A stretch of DNA of 64,000 nt, from the NCBI GenBank assembly GCA_030432905.1, contig JAUILU010000001.1, positions 620,001 through 684,000 of the forward strand. Direction: 5' to 3'. The DNA is from Phycisphaerae bacterium. GTDB taxonomy: Bacteria > Planctomycetota > Phycisphaerae > Phycisphaerales > UBA1924. Below, piece after piece: positions 1 to 8,353 of this stretch. The notes under the pieces were generated by a model. The model was not told the DNA's origin, did no database searches, and saw nothing but the letters and a program-made list of their open reading frames with translations. A program made the position numbers and the translations under genes. Every line of letters begins with the position of its first letter. The first letter of the stretch is position 1.

Positions 1-373
1 GGTCGGCCTCAGTGAGCCGGCGTGCGCAGGCCAAGAGATGCATAAACCCGATGTTCGCTGTCCCCTCAGTGACCGCGTCGGGCGTGTTGGCGACAGCGAT
101 CCCCCGCTGCTTGCATTCTGCGGTGTCGATGTTGTTAAACCCCACCGCGAAGTTGCACACGCCGCGGAGCTGAGGCCCCGCTGCATCGAGCAGTTCCTTG
201 TCGATCGAGTCCATAAACATCGAGACAATCACCGTCGCGCCGGCGACATGTTCGAGCAGTTCGGCCCGTGTCGGAAGGGCCTCACCGAGTTGACGCATCT
301 GCGCCCCGGACACCTCGAGATCCCCGCCAGGTGTGGCGCGAGTGACAGCAACAATCGGGAGTTCTTGGGTCAT
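1..373 (-). CDS. 2-hydroxyacid dehydrogenase, N-terminal part (cut by window edge)
   Basis: Translating the minus strand from the ATG at 373 gives 124 residues before the window ends. They match the N-terminal substrate-binding half of D-isomer-specific 2-hydroxyacid dehydrogenases of the glyoxylate/hydroxypyruvate reductase (D-glycerate dehydrogenase) type. VGFNNID lies near residue 80 and TANIGFMHLL shortly after, the two signatures just ahead of the NAD-binding Rossmann domain. Family members are usually about 320 residues, so roughly two thirds lie outside the window, including the catalytic Arg, Glu and His. The likely reaction is NAD(P)H-dependent reduction of glyoxylate or hydroxypyruvate in the cytoplasm. 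The exact substrate cannot be decided from this part. Confidence 0.85.
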   Translation of the reverse strand, partial: MTQELPIVAVTRATPGGDLEVSGAQMRQLGEALPTRAELLEHVAGATVIVSMFMDSIDKELLDAAGPQLRGVCNFAVGFNNIDTAECKQRGIAVANTPDAVTEGTANIGFMHLLACARRLTEAD

Positions 374-639
374 GGCCAACCGTACGCAGCCGAGCGAATC
401 GGTGCCGAGAGGCGATTGACCCTGCAAAAACAGGCCCAAAATGCCCCGCAAAAACACTCATAAACGACAGCGCCGCAGGCTTCAAATCAAAGCAAAATGA
501 AACAAACCCGATAAAATCCGTGTTTTTTAGGGGTAAATTGCACCCACTGGCCCGATAAGCACTTGCGAAACACGAATGAGTCGGGTACAAACCGCCCGAG
601 TTCCCGGGCGAGGACTGCCCATAAACGGAGAATATGGAT
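374..639. other. AT-rich divergent intergenic region
   Basis: This stretch separates the minus-strand dehydrogenase from the plus-strand HU gene. It is clearly richer in A and T than its surroundings, especially 480-540, and must hold both promoters. A TAAAAT hexamer at 512-517 resembles a -10 box, but no convincing -35 lies at the right distance. No gene is called here. Confidence 0.4.
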
Positions 640-1116
640 ATGGCAAAGCGAACCGCTAAGAAGAAGACAACCCGCAAACCCGCAGCTCGCGGCAAGAAGG
701 TTGCCAAGAAGAAGACAACCGCACGCAAGACCACCGCACGCAAGGCACCGGCTCGCAAGACCGCAGCCAAGTCGGCACCAGCGAAGAAGCCAGCCAAGAT
801 CGTCGGCGCCAAGGGCAAGGCTCGCACCAAGAGCGACGTCCAGGCCACCATCGCTGATCAGGTCGGCATCTCCAAGAAGGAAGTCGCCGCTGTCTTCGAG
901 ACCATGGGCCAGATGATCGCCGCCGACCTCAAGAAGGGCAACGCAGGCACGTTCAACGTCCCGGGCCTCATGAAGGTCGTCGTCCAGCGCAAGCCCGCCA
1001 CCAAGGCTCGCAAGGGCATCAACCCCTTCACCAAGGAACCAACCGTCTTCAAGGCCAAGCCGGCCCGCAACGTCATCAAGGTCCGCCCGCTCAAGGCGCT
1101 CAAGGACATGGTCTGA
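640..1116 (+). CDS. HU-family DNA-binding protein with histone H1-like Lys/Ala tail
   Basis: A 158-residue basic protein. Residues 1-60 are a low-complexity tail built of KKTT, ARK and AKK units like the tails of histone H1-like bacterial proteins. Residues from about 66 on form an HU/IHF-type domain: a helical part beginning SDVQATIADQVGISKKEV, then the DNA-binding arm with NVPGLMKVVV and INPFTKEP. It should bend and compact DNA in the nucleoid. Two ATGs lie close together at 634 and 640. GGAG at 627-630 is 9 bases from the second, so 640 is preferred. A strong hairpin terminator follows, so the gene is probably monocistronic. The HU assignment is firm. The role of the tail in compaction is inferred from similar proteins. 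Confidence 0.9.
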   Translation: MAKRTAKKKTTRKPAARGKKVAKKKTTARKTTARKAPARKTAAKSAPAKKPAKIVGAKGKARTKSDVQATIADQVGISKKEVAAVFETMGQMIAADLKKGNAGTFNVPGLMKVVVQRKPATKARKGINPFTKEPTVFKAKPARNVIKVRPLKALKDMV

Positions 1117-1143
1117 TCGACCAACTGTCGGATCGAAAATACA

Positions 1144-1184
1144 CACAGGGCCGACCTTCGCGGGTCGGCCCTGTGCCGTTTTGG
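1144..1184 (+). terminator. Intrinsic terminator of the HU gene
   Basis: A perfect 13-bp inverted repeat (1144-1156 with 1163-1175) encloses the loop TTCGCG and is followed by a short run of T at 1179-1182. It starts 27 bases after the HU stop codon and also separates this gene from the convergent PEP-CTERM gene. Confidence 0.8.
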
Positions 1185-1229
1185 AGCTCAAGCTGAGCCG
1201 AGAGACATGTGAGGAAGAGAACTTACCGG

Positions 1230-2114
1230 TTACGAGCGTCGGCGCCTCAGCATCGCGCCGCCCGCACCAAGCAGGACCAGACCGCTGGCAGGCGCAGGAA
1301 TCGGACGGATCGCAAGATCCCCAGGCTGCACCGGCGGGACGCCGTTGAGATCGTTCGGACCGAACGGCAAGCCGATCGAGTAGTCAGAACCATCGACCTC
1401 GAACGTGTTTGTCAGGCTGAAGTAGTCAGGGAACACACCCTGACCCACTGCCGCGTGGTAGCCCTTGTTGTCACGCGACCAATCGATGGTCATGCCCTGC
1501 TGAAAGCCTGTGTCCTGCGAGAGCGAATAGAGCGGCGAGAAACTCGCACCGTCACCGGTGTAGATCGAGTCGCTGAGGATGTCGTGGATGATGAACTCGC
1601 CGCCGGCACCGATGGCGAGCCCGCCGATGTGGTGCTCAGCCGGCAAGCCCGACACCAAGCCGAGATTTGCCGTCATCCCCGTGGTCATGTCGACCTCGAA
1701 GATCGTGGTCTGCGCCCCGAAGCGTGAATTGACGCCGTACATCTTGTTGTTGACCGGGTTGTAGGCCAGGTCCTGAAGCGTCTGTCCCGAGTTGCCGATA
1801 AGCGTCGCCGCGCCGGTGCTCGTATCGATCGAATACAACCCCGAAGCCGCCCCGCCGGTCGCCTTGAAGAGCGACGCGTAGCCGAACAGGTTTCCATTCG
1901 CGTCGAACTCAAGCCCGCCGAAACCGATCCCGGCGTGCCCGAGCGAGCCGATCACGGTGTAGTCTGACGGGTTGCTCGCGTCGTAAACAACGAGCTCGTC
2001 CGAGTTGTCCGCAGTCGGCGCGAGGATGTTGGTCGCGTAAATCTGCTGGGCCCCCACTCCGCCCGCGATGGCTGCGATCGCAGCCGCTGAGATGATCTTT
2101 GAATGCATGGACAT
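1230..2114 (-). CDS. Secreted PEP-CTERM-type protein, propeller-like repeats
   Basis: A 294-residue exported protein. The start at 2114 is chosen because GAGAGGGA precedes it; it opens a signal peptide (MSMHSK then an Ala/Ile-rich core) with probable cleavage after GVGA. The middle has repeated YDASNP, LYSIDTSTG, IFEVDMTTG and similar strands, as in beta-propeller proteins that track label/value pairs. The C-terminus has the sorting-signal layout PAPASGLVLLGAGG, a hydrophobic helix and RRRRS, which in PEP-CTERM systems directs processing by exosortase and surface anchoring. The next gene upstream on the same strand has the same type of tail. No enzymatic motif is seen, so the function is unknown beyond being an envelope or extracellular protein. 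Confidence 0.8.
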   Translation of the reverse strand: MSMHSKIISAAAIAAIAGGVGAQQIYATNILAPTADNSDELVVYDASNPSDYTVIGSLGHAGIGFGGLEFDANGNLFGYASLFKATGGAASGLYSIDTSTGAATLIGNSGQTLQDLAYNPVNNKMYGVNSRFGAQTTIFEVDMTTGMTANLGLVSGLPAEHHIGGLAIGAGGEFIIHDILSDSIYTGDGASFSPLYSLSQDTGFQQGMTIDWSRDNKGYHAAVGQGVFPDYFSLTNTFEVDGSDYSIGLPFGPNDLNGVPPVQPGDLAIRPIPAPASGLVLLGAGGAMLRRRRS

Positions 2115-2181
2115 TTCGTGTCCCTCTCTGCAAAGCGGCAAGGCCGCTGAAATGTTCTAGTCAGTACCAACAACCCGGAAA

Positions 2182-2793
2182 CTACGAACGGCGCCGACGT
2201 GCCGCCGAAACCCCGGCCACCGCCATGAGCATCGCCGAAGCCGGCGCGGGAACGAAGTTCACCTGCAGGTCATCGAACACGATGGGCGAACCCGGGTTCG
2301 CGTTGCCGTGCAATGAGATCCGCGAGATCGGAGTCGAGCTCGACCAGCCGAACCACTGCCAGTCGTTCAGCGGCATAGCGAACGCCTGTGTTTCGATGAG
2401 CTCGTCGGTGCTGTCGTAGAACGAGATGAACCCGCCCGAAAGATTGTCAGCCGTGCCGAAGTAGCCGCCGAACTGCGTCGCGGGTTCGTCGAATGTGAAC
2501 TCGGTGAAGCTTGTGACCGAGCCGCCCATGAGGTTGCCGTTGTAAGGGAAGATCTCTTCGTTGGTCACAAAGCTGACCAGATTGAGCGCCACCATGAGGA
2601 TATTCGCCAGTTCGTCGTTGACCGTGCCCTCGCCCCCGAAGATATCGACCGGACCGGGCACCGTTCCCGCGGGCGCTACGTTTTCAAAGGTCTCGCTCAC
2701 GTCGCCTGTGAACTGGCCGATCGAGGTGACCTGCGCGTTTGCCGACGCGGCGAGGCCGCCCAGTGCGCACACTGCAACTGCTGAGATTTTCAT
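2182..2793 (-). CDS. Secreted PEP-CTERM-type protein of unknown function
   Basis: A 203-residue protein starting MKISAVAVCALGG, a typical signal peptide with cleavage near ANA-QV. The body is a beta-rich domain with a TFENVAPAGTVPGP opening and phrases such as EFTFDEPATQFGGYFG and ISFYDSTDELIETQAF, common in PEP-CTERM proteins of planctomycetes and cyanobacteria. It ends VPAPASAMLMAVAGV followed by RRRRS. The start at 2793 follows AAAGGGATACCAAG; in-frame ATGs at 2811 and further upstream have no better ribosome site. It lies 67 bases upstream of the other PEP-CTERM gene on the same strand and the two may be co-transcribed. No exosortase gene is in this window. Confidence 0.8.
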   Translation of the reverse strand: MKISAVAVCALGGLAASANAQVTSIGQFTGDVSETFENVAPAGTVPGPVDIFGGEGTVNDELANILMVALNLVSFVTNEEIFPYNGNLMGGSVTSFTEFTFDEPATQFGGYFGTADNLSGGFISFYDSTDELIETQAFAMPLNDWQWFGWSSSTPISRISLHGNANPGSPIVFDDLQVNFVPAPASAMLMAVAGVSAARRRRS

Positions 2794-2900
2794 CTTGGTA
2801 TCCCTTTCCATGTTTGGTCTCGGGGCACCTGCCCCCATGCAGAAGCCACGGTACTGACTGTGATTATACGACGCAAGAGGTTTGTGAAATAATTTTTGCG

Positions 2901-2918
2901 ATTGATCGTGCGATCAAT
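2901..2918. promoter_or_regulatory. Perfect interrupted palindrome, candidate operator
   Basis: ATTGATCG-TG-CGATCAAT is an 8-2-8 inverted repeat 20 bases upstream of the ATG at 2938, in an AT-rich divergent region between a PEP-CTERM gene and a protein that may carry an N-terminal helical DNA-binding segment. The size and symmetry suit a dimeric repressor. This is inference from position and symmetry only. Confidence 0.45.
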
Positions 2919-2937
2919 TCTGGGTATCCTCAATCCC

Positions 2938-4212
2938 ATGTCAAATCAGCCTCCACAGCCCGGTGTAACCTTCCAGAACGCGGATCAACGCGACAGGATC
3001 AACCCCGGGATGGCGCAGGTAAAAGCTCCAAAGTTCACGACCGACGCACGACAGGTCGCCCGCACCCTGCAGGGCGCGTTCGGCGAGGCCATCCAATCAG
3101 TCGGTGCTGACCCGTCAACCCCTCAATCCATCGTGAACCTCGTCGGGCTCAACAAAAACCTCGCGTGGAAGGTCTCGCGGATCATCCAGGCCGAGGATGC
3201 CCCGTCAGTGCTCGATCTCATGCCCGGCTCGTCCGGCATCCGAATCTTCCTCAAGGCACTCGACAAGGTCGGCGCGCCGCAGGACCACATCGGCAGATGC
3301 AGAGAAGCCATCGACGCGTACGAGAACCTCATCCGCACACACTCGGGCGACCGCACAACACTCGAGATGATGGGAAGCGAGCTCGACGACGCAGGCAGGC
3401 AGCAACGCGACGAGCAGCACCGCAAGCTCCTCTTTCAGGGCGCAAGCTACGTCTGGGGTGTCCAAGCCCGCGCGATCACAAAGGTCGGCGTGGTGCTGCC
3501 CAGCAATAAACCCGGCTGCATCGACTTCGCAACTGTCAGCGGCTTCATCGACTTCAGACGACTCAGGCCCAACGTGTCGTGGACAATGGCAAAGCGCGAC
3601 TCGAGCAACGACGACGGCAGCGAGATGACCAAGAGCCTCTGGGTGCCGCTCGACCCGTCACAACCATCGTCTGAAGGCCCCCCGCTGCTCACCGACTTCT
3701 GCTCAAACCCGATCCCTGAACTCCGAAGAGTCGAAACCACACGAGAAATCAGGTACGAACTCCCCGAGGGCGAGATCGGCAACACCGGATCGCTCACCTG
3801 CATCATCGGGATGATCCAGCAAAACCTCCCGATCGTCAGGACGCCGGAGAACCGGATGGGTACTCACGCCGCCCGCTGCGAGGTTCCCGCAGAGTTCATG
3901 AACAACGATATGTATTTCCACAACTCGCTCAGCTTCACCTACCCGCCGGAGGTCACGCTGCACAGCAACGTCGGCGAGTACGCCTACTCAAAGGACGGCG
4001 CCCAGCTCCCGCTCAACGAACGAGTCCAAGACCTCGGCGTCAGCTCGATGCCCGCGCCAGCGCCAGAGATCCCGAGATACAGGCAGATGGTCGAGACAAT
4101 GTTCGGCCACCTCGGCGTACCTTTGAGCGATTTCCACGGCTACAGAGTCAAGCTCGCCTACCCCGCCTACCCGACCGCCCTCGTCATGGGCTACCCACTC
4201 CCAGAAGCGTAA
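2938..4212 (+). CDS. Conserved-looking protein of unknown function
   Basis: A 424-residue soluble protein with no signal peptide and no membrane segments. The first 130 residues are helical (QSIVNLVGLNKNLAWKVSRII, then APSVLDLMPGSSGIRIFLKAL) and look like a regulator head with a possible helix-turn-helix near residues 60-85. The remaining part is mixed alpha/beta with no catalytic motif that I recognise. The start at 2938 gives MSNQPPQPG; an in-frame upstream ATG at 2896 would read through the palindromic DNA and is less likely. No obvious Shine-Dalgarno precedes it. Codon use and GC agree with neighbours. I do not recognise the family. A DNA-binding regulator controlling itself through the adjacent palindrome is only a hypothesis. 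Confidence 0.75.
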   Translation: MSNQPPQPGVTFQNADQRDRINPGMAQVKAPKFTTDARQVARTLQGAFGEAIQSVGADPSTPQSIVNLVGLNKNLAWKVSRIIQAEDAPSVLDLMPGSSGIRIFLKALDKVGAPQDHIGRCREAIDAYENLIRTHSGDRTTLEMMGSELDDAGRQQRDEQHRKLLFQGASYVWGVQARAITKVGVVLPSNKPGCIDFATVSGFIDFRRLRPNVSWTMAKRDSSNDDGSEMTKSLWVPLDPSQPSSEGPPLLTDFCSNPIPELRRVETTREIRYELPEGEIGNTGSLTCIIGMIQQNLPIVRTPENRMGTHAARCEVPAEFMNNDMYFHNSLSFTYPPEVTLHSNVGEYAYSKDGAQLPLNERVQDLGVSSMPAPAPEIPRYRQMVETMFGHLGVPLSDFHGYRVKLAYPAYPTALVMGYPLPEA

Positions 4213-4232
4213 CTCCCAGGCGCAGAACAGTT

Positions 4233-6059
4233 CTACGCAGCACTCGTGCGCACACGCCGGGTTCGCGCCACCAGCGCAACCGCCTCGATCACGATCCAGA
4301 TCTCAAACACGAGCATCATCAGCGACACGCCGAGCAGCAGCGGGTTCCGCCCTGCTTCCGACGCAAAGCCTCGCATCAGCTCCACGATCGCCCAGCCGGT
4401 CATCGCGAGCATGAACACCATCGGCAGCGCAGTCACCCACGCCGATCGCTGCTTGCGCACAAGCCACACCGAGATCACCAAGAGCGCCAGCCCGGCGAGC
4501 AGTTGATTCGTCGCGCCGAAAATGGGCCAGAGCACCAGCCCGCCCTTGCCTGCGCCGGCAAGTCCAACCAAGGCGCCCTCGGCGTTGCGGCTGAACGCGT
4601 CGCCCACAGCGAGCGCAAGACCGGTCAGCACAGCAACCGCGGTCCCGACGTAACGGTTCGTCAGCACGGGCAACCTGAACCCGGCGGCCCCGGTCTCTTT
4701 TCCGCCCCCGGCGAGCTCGGCGATGATGTACCGCTGCAGCCGCGTCGAGCTATCGAGCGTAGTCGCAGCAAACGACGCCACGAACACGCCCATAATCGCG
4801 GTCGCGAACCCAGCGGACACACCGATGCTCTGCATCATGTTCGCCGAGCCCTCGATGAACGGCTGCAGCTTCGCGCCGAGCCCCTTGTCGCCGCCCCATG
4901 TGCCGTAGTACTGCTGCCAGACCGCCTGCCCCGTCGCGGGGTTGTTGCCCACGCCCGCGGACAGCCCGATACCAGCGACACACGCCAAGATCACAAGCGT
5001 GGCAAGAAACCCCTCGGTCAGCATGGAGCCATAACCGACCGCCTGCGCATCGCGTTCACTCATGAGCTGCCGACTCGCGCAGCCCGAGGCGACCAGGCAG
5101 TGGAACCCGCTGCACGCGCCGCACGCGATCGTCACGAACAAGAAAGGCATGAACGCCGGCACACTCCCGCCTGGCGTCGCGGGCTCGGGGGCCATGTTCA
5201 CCGTGTCGGCGACGATCTCGGGCCGACTCACAAGCAGCCCAACACCGATCAGCCCCATCGCGATCAGAAGCTGGACGCTGTTGATGAAGTCCCTCGGCTG
5301 GAGCAGCGTGTGCACGGGCAAGACGCTGGCGACAAACACATACGCCATCAGCACGAACGTCCAGAACGCGATAGGCGAGACCACCGCGGTCAGCCCCGCG
5401 GGCAGCAGAGGCACGCCCTCTCCCCACACGTTCGCCCAGTCCACGCCGGCCGACCACCAGATCGTCGCGTACATGCAAGCCGCGGCGACCGCGGCGCCGA
5501 CAAGCATGTTCCCGCCGCGCCGAAGCCAAAGCCCCAGACACACCGCGATCGGGATCTGGAGCCAGACCGGCGCCACACTCGACGGGTAGGTTGCAAAGAC
5601 AGCCGCGATCACCAGCCCGAAAATCGCGAGCACGATCCAGAGCGCGATCAGTATCACAAGCAGGAACAGCAACCGGACGCGCGCGTTGACCACATCGCCC
5701 GCGAGATCCCCGATCGTTCGGCCACGGTGCCTCATCGAAACAACAAGCGAACCGAAGTCGTGAACCGCGCCGACAAAGATCGAACCAACCGTCACCCAGA
5801 TCAGCGCCGGCAGCCACCCCCACACCACCGCGACCGCGGGACCGACGATCGGACCTGTTCCCGCGATCGACGTGAAGTGGTGCCCGAAGACAAGCGACCG
5901 CTTGCTCGGCACGAAATCGACGCCGTCGTTGACCTCAACCGCGGGCGATACACGCTCGGGCTCGATCATGAAGATCCGCTTGCCGAGGTACCGCCCGTAC
6001 GTGTGGTACGCGACGAGATACAGCACAAACGAGCCGACCGCGATGAGAACCGTTTCCAT
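4233..6059 (-). CDS. cstA: CstA-family carbon starvation protein / peptide or pyruvate transporter
   Basis: A 608-residue polytopic inner-membrane protein with about 15 hydrophobic helices. Family hallmarks are visible: YHTYGRYLGKRIF near the N-terminus, FGHHFTSIAGTGPIVGPA around residues 57-75, GAVHDFGSLVVSMRHRGRTIG near 98-118, SGFHCLVASGC near 325, and FAATTLDSSTRLQRYII near 440. CstA proteins take up peptides or pyruvate and are usually induced when preferred carbon runs out. Length fits the shorter CstA/BtsT type. It stands alone on the minus strand, convergent with the 424-residue gene (20 bases between stops). No regulatory site was recognised. Confidence 0.93.
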   Translation of the reverse strand: METVLIAVGSFVLYLVAYHTYGRYLGKRIFMIEPERVSPAVEVNDGVDFVPSKRSLVFGHHFTSIAGTGPIVGPAVAVVWGWLPALIWVTVGSIFVGAVHDFGSLVVSMRHRGRTIGDLAGDVVNARVRLLFLLVILIALWIVLAIFGLVIAAVFATYPSSVAPVWLQIPIAVCLGLWLRRGGNMLVGAAVAAACMYATIWWSAGVDWANVWGEGVPLLPAGLTAVVSPIAFWTFVLMAYVFVASVLPVHTLLQPRDFINSVQLLIAMGLIGVGLLVSRPEIVADTVNMAPEPATPGGSVPAFMPFLFVTIACGACSGFHCLVASGCASRQLMSERDAQAVGYGSMLTEGFLATLVILACVAGIGLSAGVGNNPATGQAVWQQYYGTWGGDKGLGAKLQPFIEGSANMMQSIGVSAGFATAIMGVFVASFAATTLDSSTRLQRYIIAELAGGGKETGAAGFRLPVLTNRYVGTAVAVLTGLALAVGDAFSRNAEGALVGLAGAGKGGLVLWPIFGATNQLLAGLALLVISVWLVRKQRSAWVTALPMVFMLAMTGWAIVELMRGFASEAGRNPLLLGVSLMMLVFEIWIVIEAVALVARTRRVRTSAA

Positions 6060-6128
6060 GCACCTGCCCCGGGAATCTGATCGGGTCAGCCTACAGGATT
6101 GAACGCCAGTTGCACCACCCGAGGGGGG

Positions 6129-7040
6129 TCATCGGATGCTCACGACACCGCCGCGTTGGGCCGCCAAGATGTGCTTGAGATCCGCCCTAGCCTTGGTAAT
6201 CAGGTTGTAGTACAGGATCAGCGCCACCAACGGCCCAAGCCCGAAGCAGAACGCACCAACCGTGTAAAGCAGCGGCCCGAGCCACATCATCAGCTTCGCG
6301 CGTTCGGTCACCCAAGGGTTCGGCAGCCTCGGCCCGATCCACTGCATGTACTTCATCTGTGCAAAGAACGCGACCGCGAACGTGACCAGACCTATCAATC
6401 CGACACCAAACACAACGAGCCCCGCGAGCAATAGACTTTTATTGACCGTGCCCGGTTGTCCAGTTGTGTTGCCCTGCAGCTGGGCGATCTGCGAATTCAT
6501 CATCAGCACAATAATCTGAGTGATGATGCCGATGATGACATTCGTGACCACCATGGCTCGCACGAGCTTGCGTGAATTGACGCCCTGGTCAGTCAGCGAT
6601 GCCTGCGGGTTCGGCTCGCTCAATTGCCACCACCCGTACGCGCCCATAAACGACGCGAGCACACCGAGCGCCGACGCGACAAACTCGCCTGTCCGCCCCG
6701 CCGCCTGGCTCAACACACCGAACGCGACAAACATCTGAAACCCGATCGAGCCGAAGGCCAGGATCACCATGAACAGGATCGAAGCGATCACGAGTTTCGA
6801 GCCGGAGTACAGCTTGGCGACATACTCGGTTGAAGCGAACTCGAACAACTCGCCTTTGAGCGACCGTTCGATCGGCTCGCCGCACTCGGGGCACTTGCCG
6901 CTGTCACGCAGCCCCTGCAGGTTGTACCCGCACGAAATACACGCCACGTCGAGTTGAAGAACCTCACCCGATTCGTCGCTCGGGGCTTGATGAGCTTCTT
7001 CAAGCGGTTGTTCAGATGGCTGATCTATGTCATACGTCAT
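6129..7040 (-). CDS. Zinc-ribbon membrane protein
   Basis: A 303-residue protein. A cytoplasmic N-terminal ribbon (CISCGYNLQGLRDSGKCPECG, about residues 33-54) supplies four zinc-binding cysteines in the CxxCGYNLxGLxxxxxCPECG arrangement common in planctomycete membrane proteins. Then come four to five hydrophobic segments (for example LVIASILFMVILAFGSIGF, LVRAMVVTNVIIGIITQII, LLLAGLVVFGVGLIGL) and a Lys/Arg-containing end. The start at 7040 gives MTYDIDQPSEQP; earlier in-frame starts would overlap the divergent psuG gene. The function is unknown. The ribbon suggests a protein- or nucleic-acid-contacting head on a membrane anchor. Confidence 0.75.
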   Translation of the reverse strand: MTYDIDQPSEQPLEEAHQAPSDESGEVLQLDVACISCGYNLQGLRDSGKCPECGEPIERSLKGELFEFASTEYVAKLYSGSKLVIASILFMVILAFGSIGFQMFVAFGVLSQAAGRTGEFVASALGVLASFMGAYGWWQLSEPNPQASLTDQGVNSRKLVRAMVVTNVIIGIITQIIVLMMNSQIAQLQGNTTGQPGTVNKSLLLAGLVVFGVGLIGLVTFAVAFFAQMKYMQWIGPRLPNPWVTERAKLMMWLGPLLYTVGAFCFGLGPLVALILYYNLITKARADLKHILAAQRGGVVSIR

Positions 7041-7137
7041 AGGCGAAGCATACTCAGAATTGTCAGGGCCCACCCGGCCTTCAGATCTGCTGATTTCAAC
7101 GTGACCTATCGTGTTCCAGCGCCTTGGAGCCCGCCAC

Positions 7138-8016
7138 ATGCCCAGTCATTCGTTCGTCAACAGAGCCAAGTCCCCAGCCGTCGCGCTCGAGACCACCATC
7201 CTCGTGCACGGCCTGCCCAAAGACTCCGCACTCGAAACCGCTGCGCTTTTCGAGAGCGACATCGCCAACGCGGGCGCCAACGCCGCTTTGATCGGCGTGG
7301 TCTCCGGAGTGCCCACGGTCGGCATGAACAGGCAGGAACTCGAAACACTGATCAATGCCGATACCGTCGCCAAGCTCAACACCGCGAACCTCGGCTACGC
7401 GATGCACAAAGGCCTGCACGGCGCGACAACAGTCAGCACAACTGTTGAACTCGCAGAACGCGCGGGCATCCGTGTCTTCGCGACCGGTGGCATCGGCGGC
7501 GTCCACACCGGCTACGACAAACGCCCCGACATCTCCGCGGATCTGGGTGCGCTGGCGAGGCACCGGGTCGCGGTTGTCACGTCTGGCTGCAAGAACATTC
7601 TCGATTTAGCCGCGACTCGCGAGCTGCTTGAGTCGCTCGGTGTGCCCGTCATTGGTTACCAGACCGACGTTTTTCCGGCTTTTTATCAGCGCGAAACCGA
7701 CCTCCCGGTGGATGCCCGGTTCGATGACGCCAAGGAACTCGCCGACTACCTCAGCTTCGAGCTCACCCGTAACGCCCGAGGAGTAGTTGTCGCCAACCCG
7801 ATCCCTGCAACGTCCGAGATCCCCCAACAAGAGTGGGAAGAGTGGCTCTCCAAAGCTCGCAGTTTGCCCAGTGTGATGGAATCCAAGGGCCGCGACGCCA
7901 CTCCGGCTGTGCTCGCCGAGGTCCACAGGCTGTCGGATGGGAGGACCATCGAAGCCAACATCGCCCTGGCCCGATCCAATGCGACCGTTGCAGGCCTCAT
8001 CGCCGCGAACATGTAG
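7138..8016 (+). CDS. psuG: Pseudouridine-5'-phosphate glycosidase
   Basis: A 292-residue protein matching PsuG over its full length. PsuG reversibly splits pseudouridine 5'-phosphate into uracil and ribose 5-phosphate in pseudouridine salvage. Family signatures visible are VALETTILVHG at the N-terminus (catalytic Glu), ATGGIGGVHTGYDKRPDISADL in the middle (metal/substrate region), VTSGCKNILDL (catalytic Lys) and ANIALARSNATVAGLIA at the end. ATG 7138 is preferred over GTG 7111 because GGAG at 7126-7129 sits 8 bases ahead. The usual partner, pseudouridine kinase PsuK, is not adjacent. It is divergent from the zinc-ribbon gene with 97 bases between starts. Confidence 0.93.
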   Translation: MPSHSFVNRAKSPAVALETTILVHGLPKDSALETAALFESDIANAGANAALIGVVSGVPTVGMNRQELETLINADTVAKLNTANLGYAMHKGLHGATTVSTTVELAERAGIRVFATGGIGGVHTGYDKRPDISADLGALARHRVAVVTSGCKNILDLAATRELLESLGVPVIGYQTDVFPAFYQRETDLPVDARFDDAKELADYLSFELTRNARGVVVANPIPATSEIPQQEWEEWLSKARSLPSVMESKGRDATPAVLAEVHRLSDGRTIEANIALARSNATVAGLIAANM

Positions 8017-8353
8017 CTCCAAATTTGCTCACACAACACAAACAAAGTGTTATGAAACTGCTATGAAATGACAGGTTCCTACACCAAAGCTTCACCGCTA
8101 AAAGCCCCATTTTGACGGCCTTGTAGCGGTATACAGGCTACGATGATGTGCAGAGATTGCTGCGTTCTTAAGGGCCATGGCTGCCCTTAACGCGAGGGGG
8201 TAAAGCCTCGCCGCAGCAGGGTGGATTCGGGCGTCGGGGGACACCCGGAGACACAGTCAGATTTGTAGTTTCATTGAGTGAATCGTTACTGATTCGAGAG
8301 ATTGATCGAGAGAGATCCTGCGGACAACGAACCGCACAAATGAGGAACCCAAA
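8017..8353 (+). promoter_or_regulatory. Long structured leader before a secreted dockerin protein
   Basis: This 337-base gap has no gene. It holds a series of hairpins ahead of the secreted protein: TTAAGGGC/GCCCTTAA (8168-8175 with 8183-8190, perfect), GCGAGG/CCTCGC (8192-8197 with 8206-8211) and an imperfect CGGGCGT/ACACCCG pair near 8230-8250. TTGACG at 8113-8118 could be a -35 element, but no -10 lies 16-18 bases on. An ordered set of hairpins just upstream of an exported protein suggests a regulated 5' untranslated region. I could not match it to a known riboswitch class. Confidence 0.4.

Noticed and set aside
441-500. A 19-residue very basic ORF (MPRKNTHKRQRRRLQIKAK) upstream of the HU gene
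   Set aside because: It has no Shine-Dalgarno, is very short and lies in an AT-rich promoter region. It looks like a tiny ribosomal-type protein, but chance cannot be excluded.
4503-6080. Long open frame of 525 codons opposite cstA
   Set aside because: It is a mirror frame of a high-GC gene; its Arg/His/Asp-rich translation is typical of antisense artefacts, and CstA on the other strand is certain.
8190-8260. Resemblance of the leader to a cyclic-di-GMP (GEMM) riboswitch because of the GGTAAAGCCTC segment
   Set aside because: The conserved CACGCACAGGGCAAACC block and the tetraloop receptor are not present, so I keep it as an unassigned structured leader.
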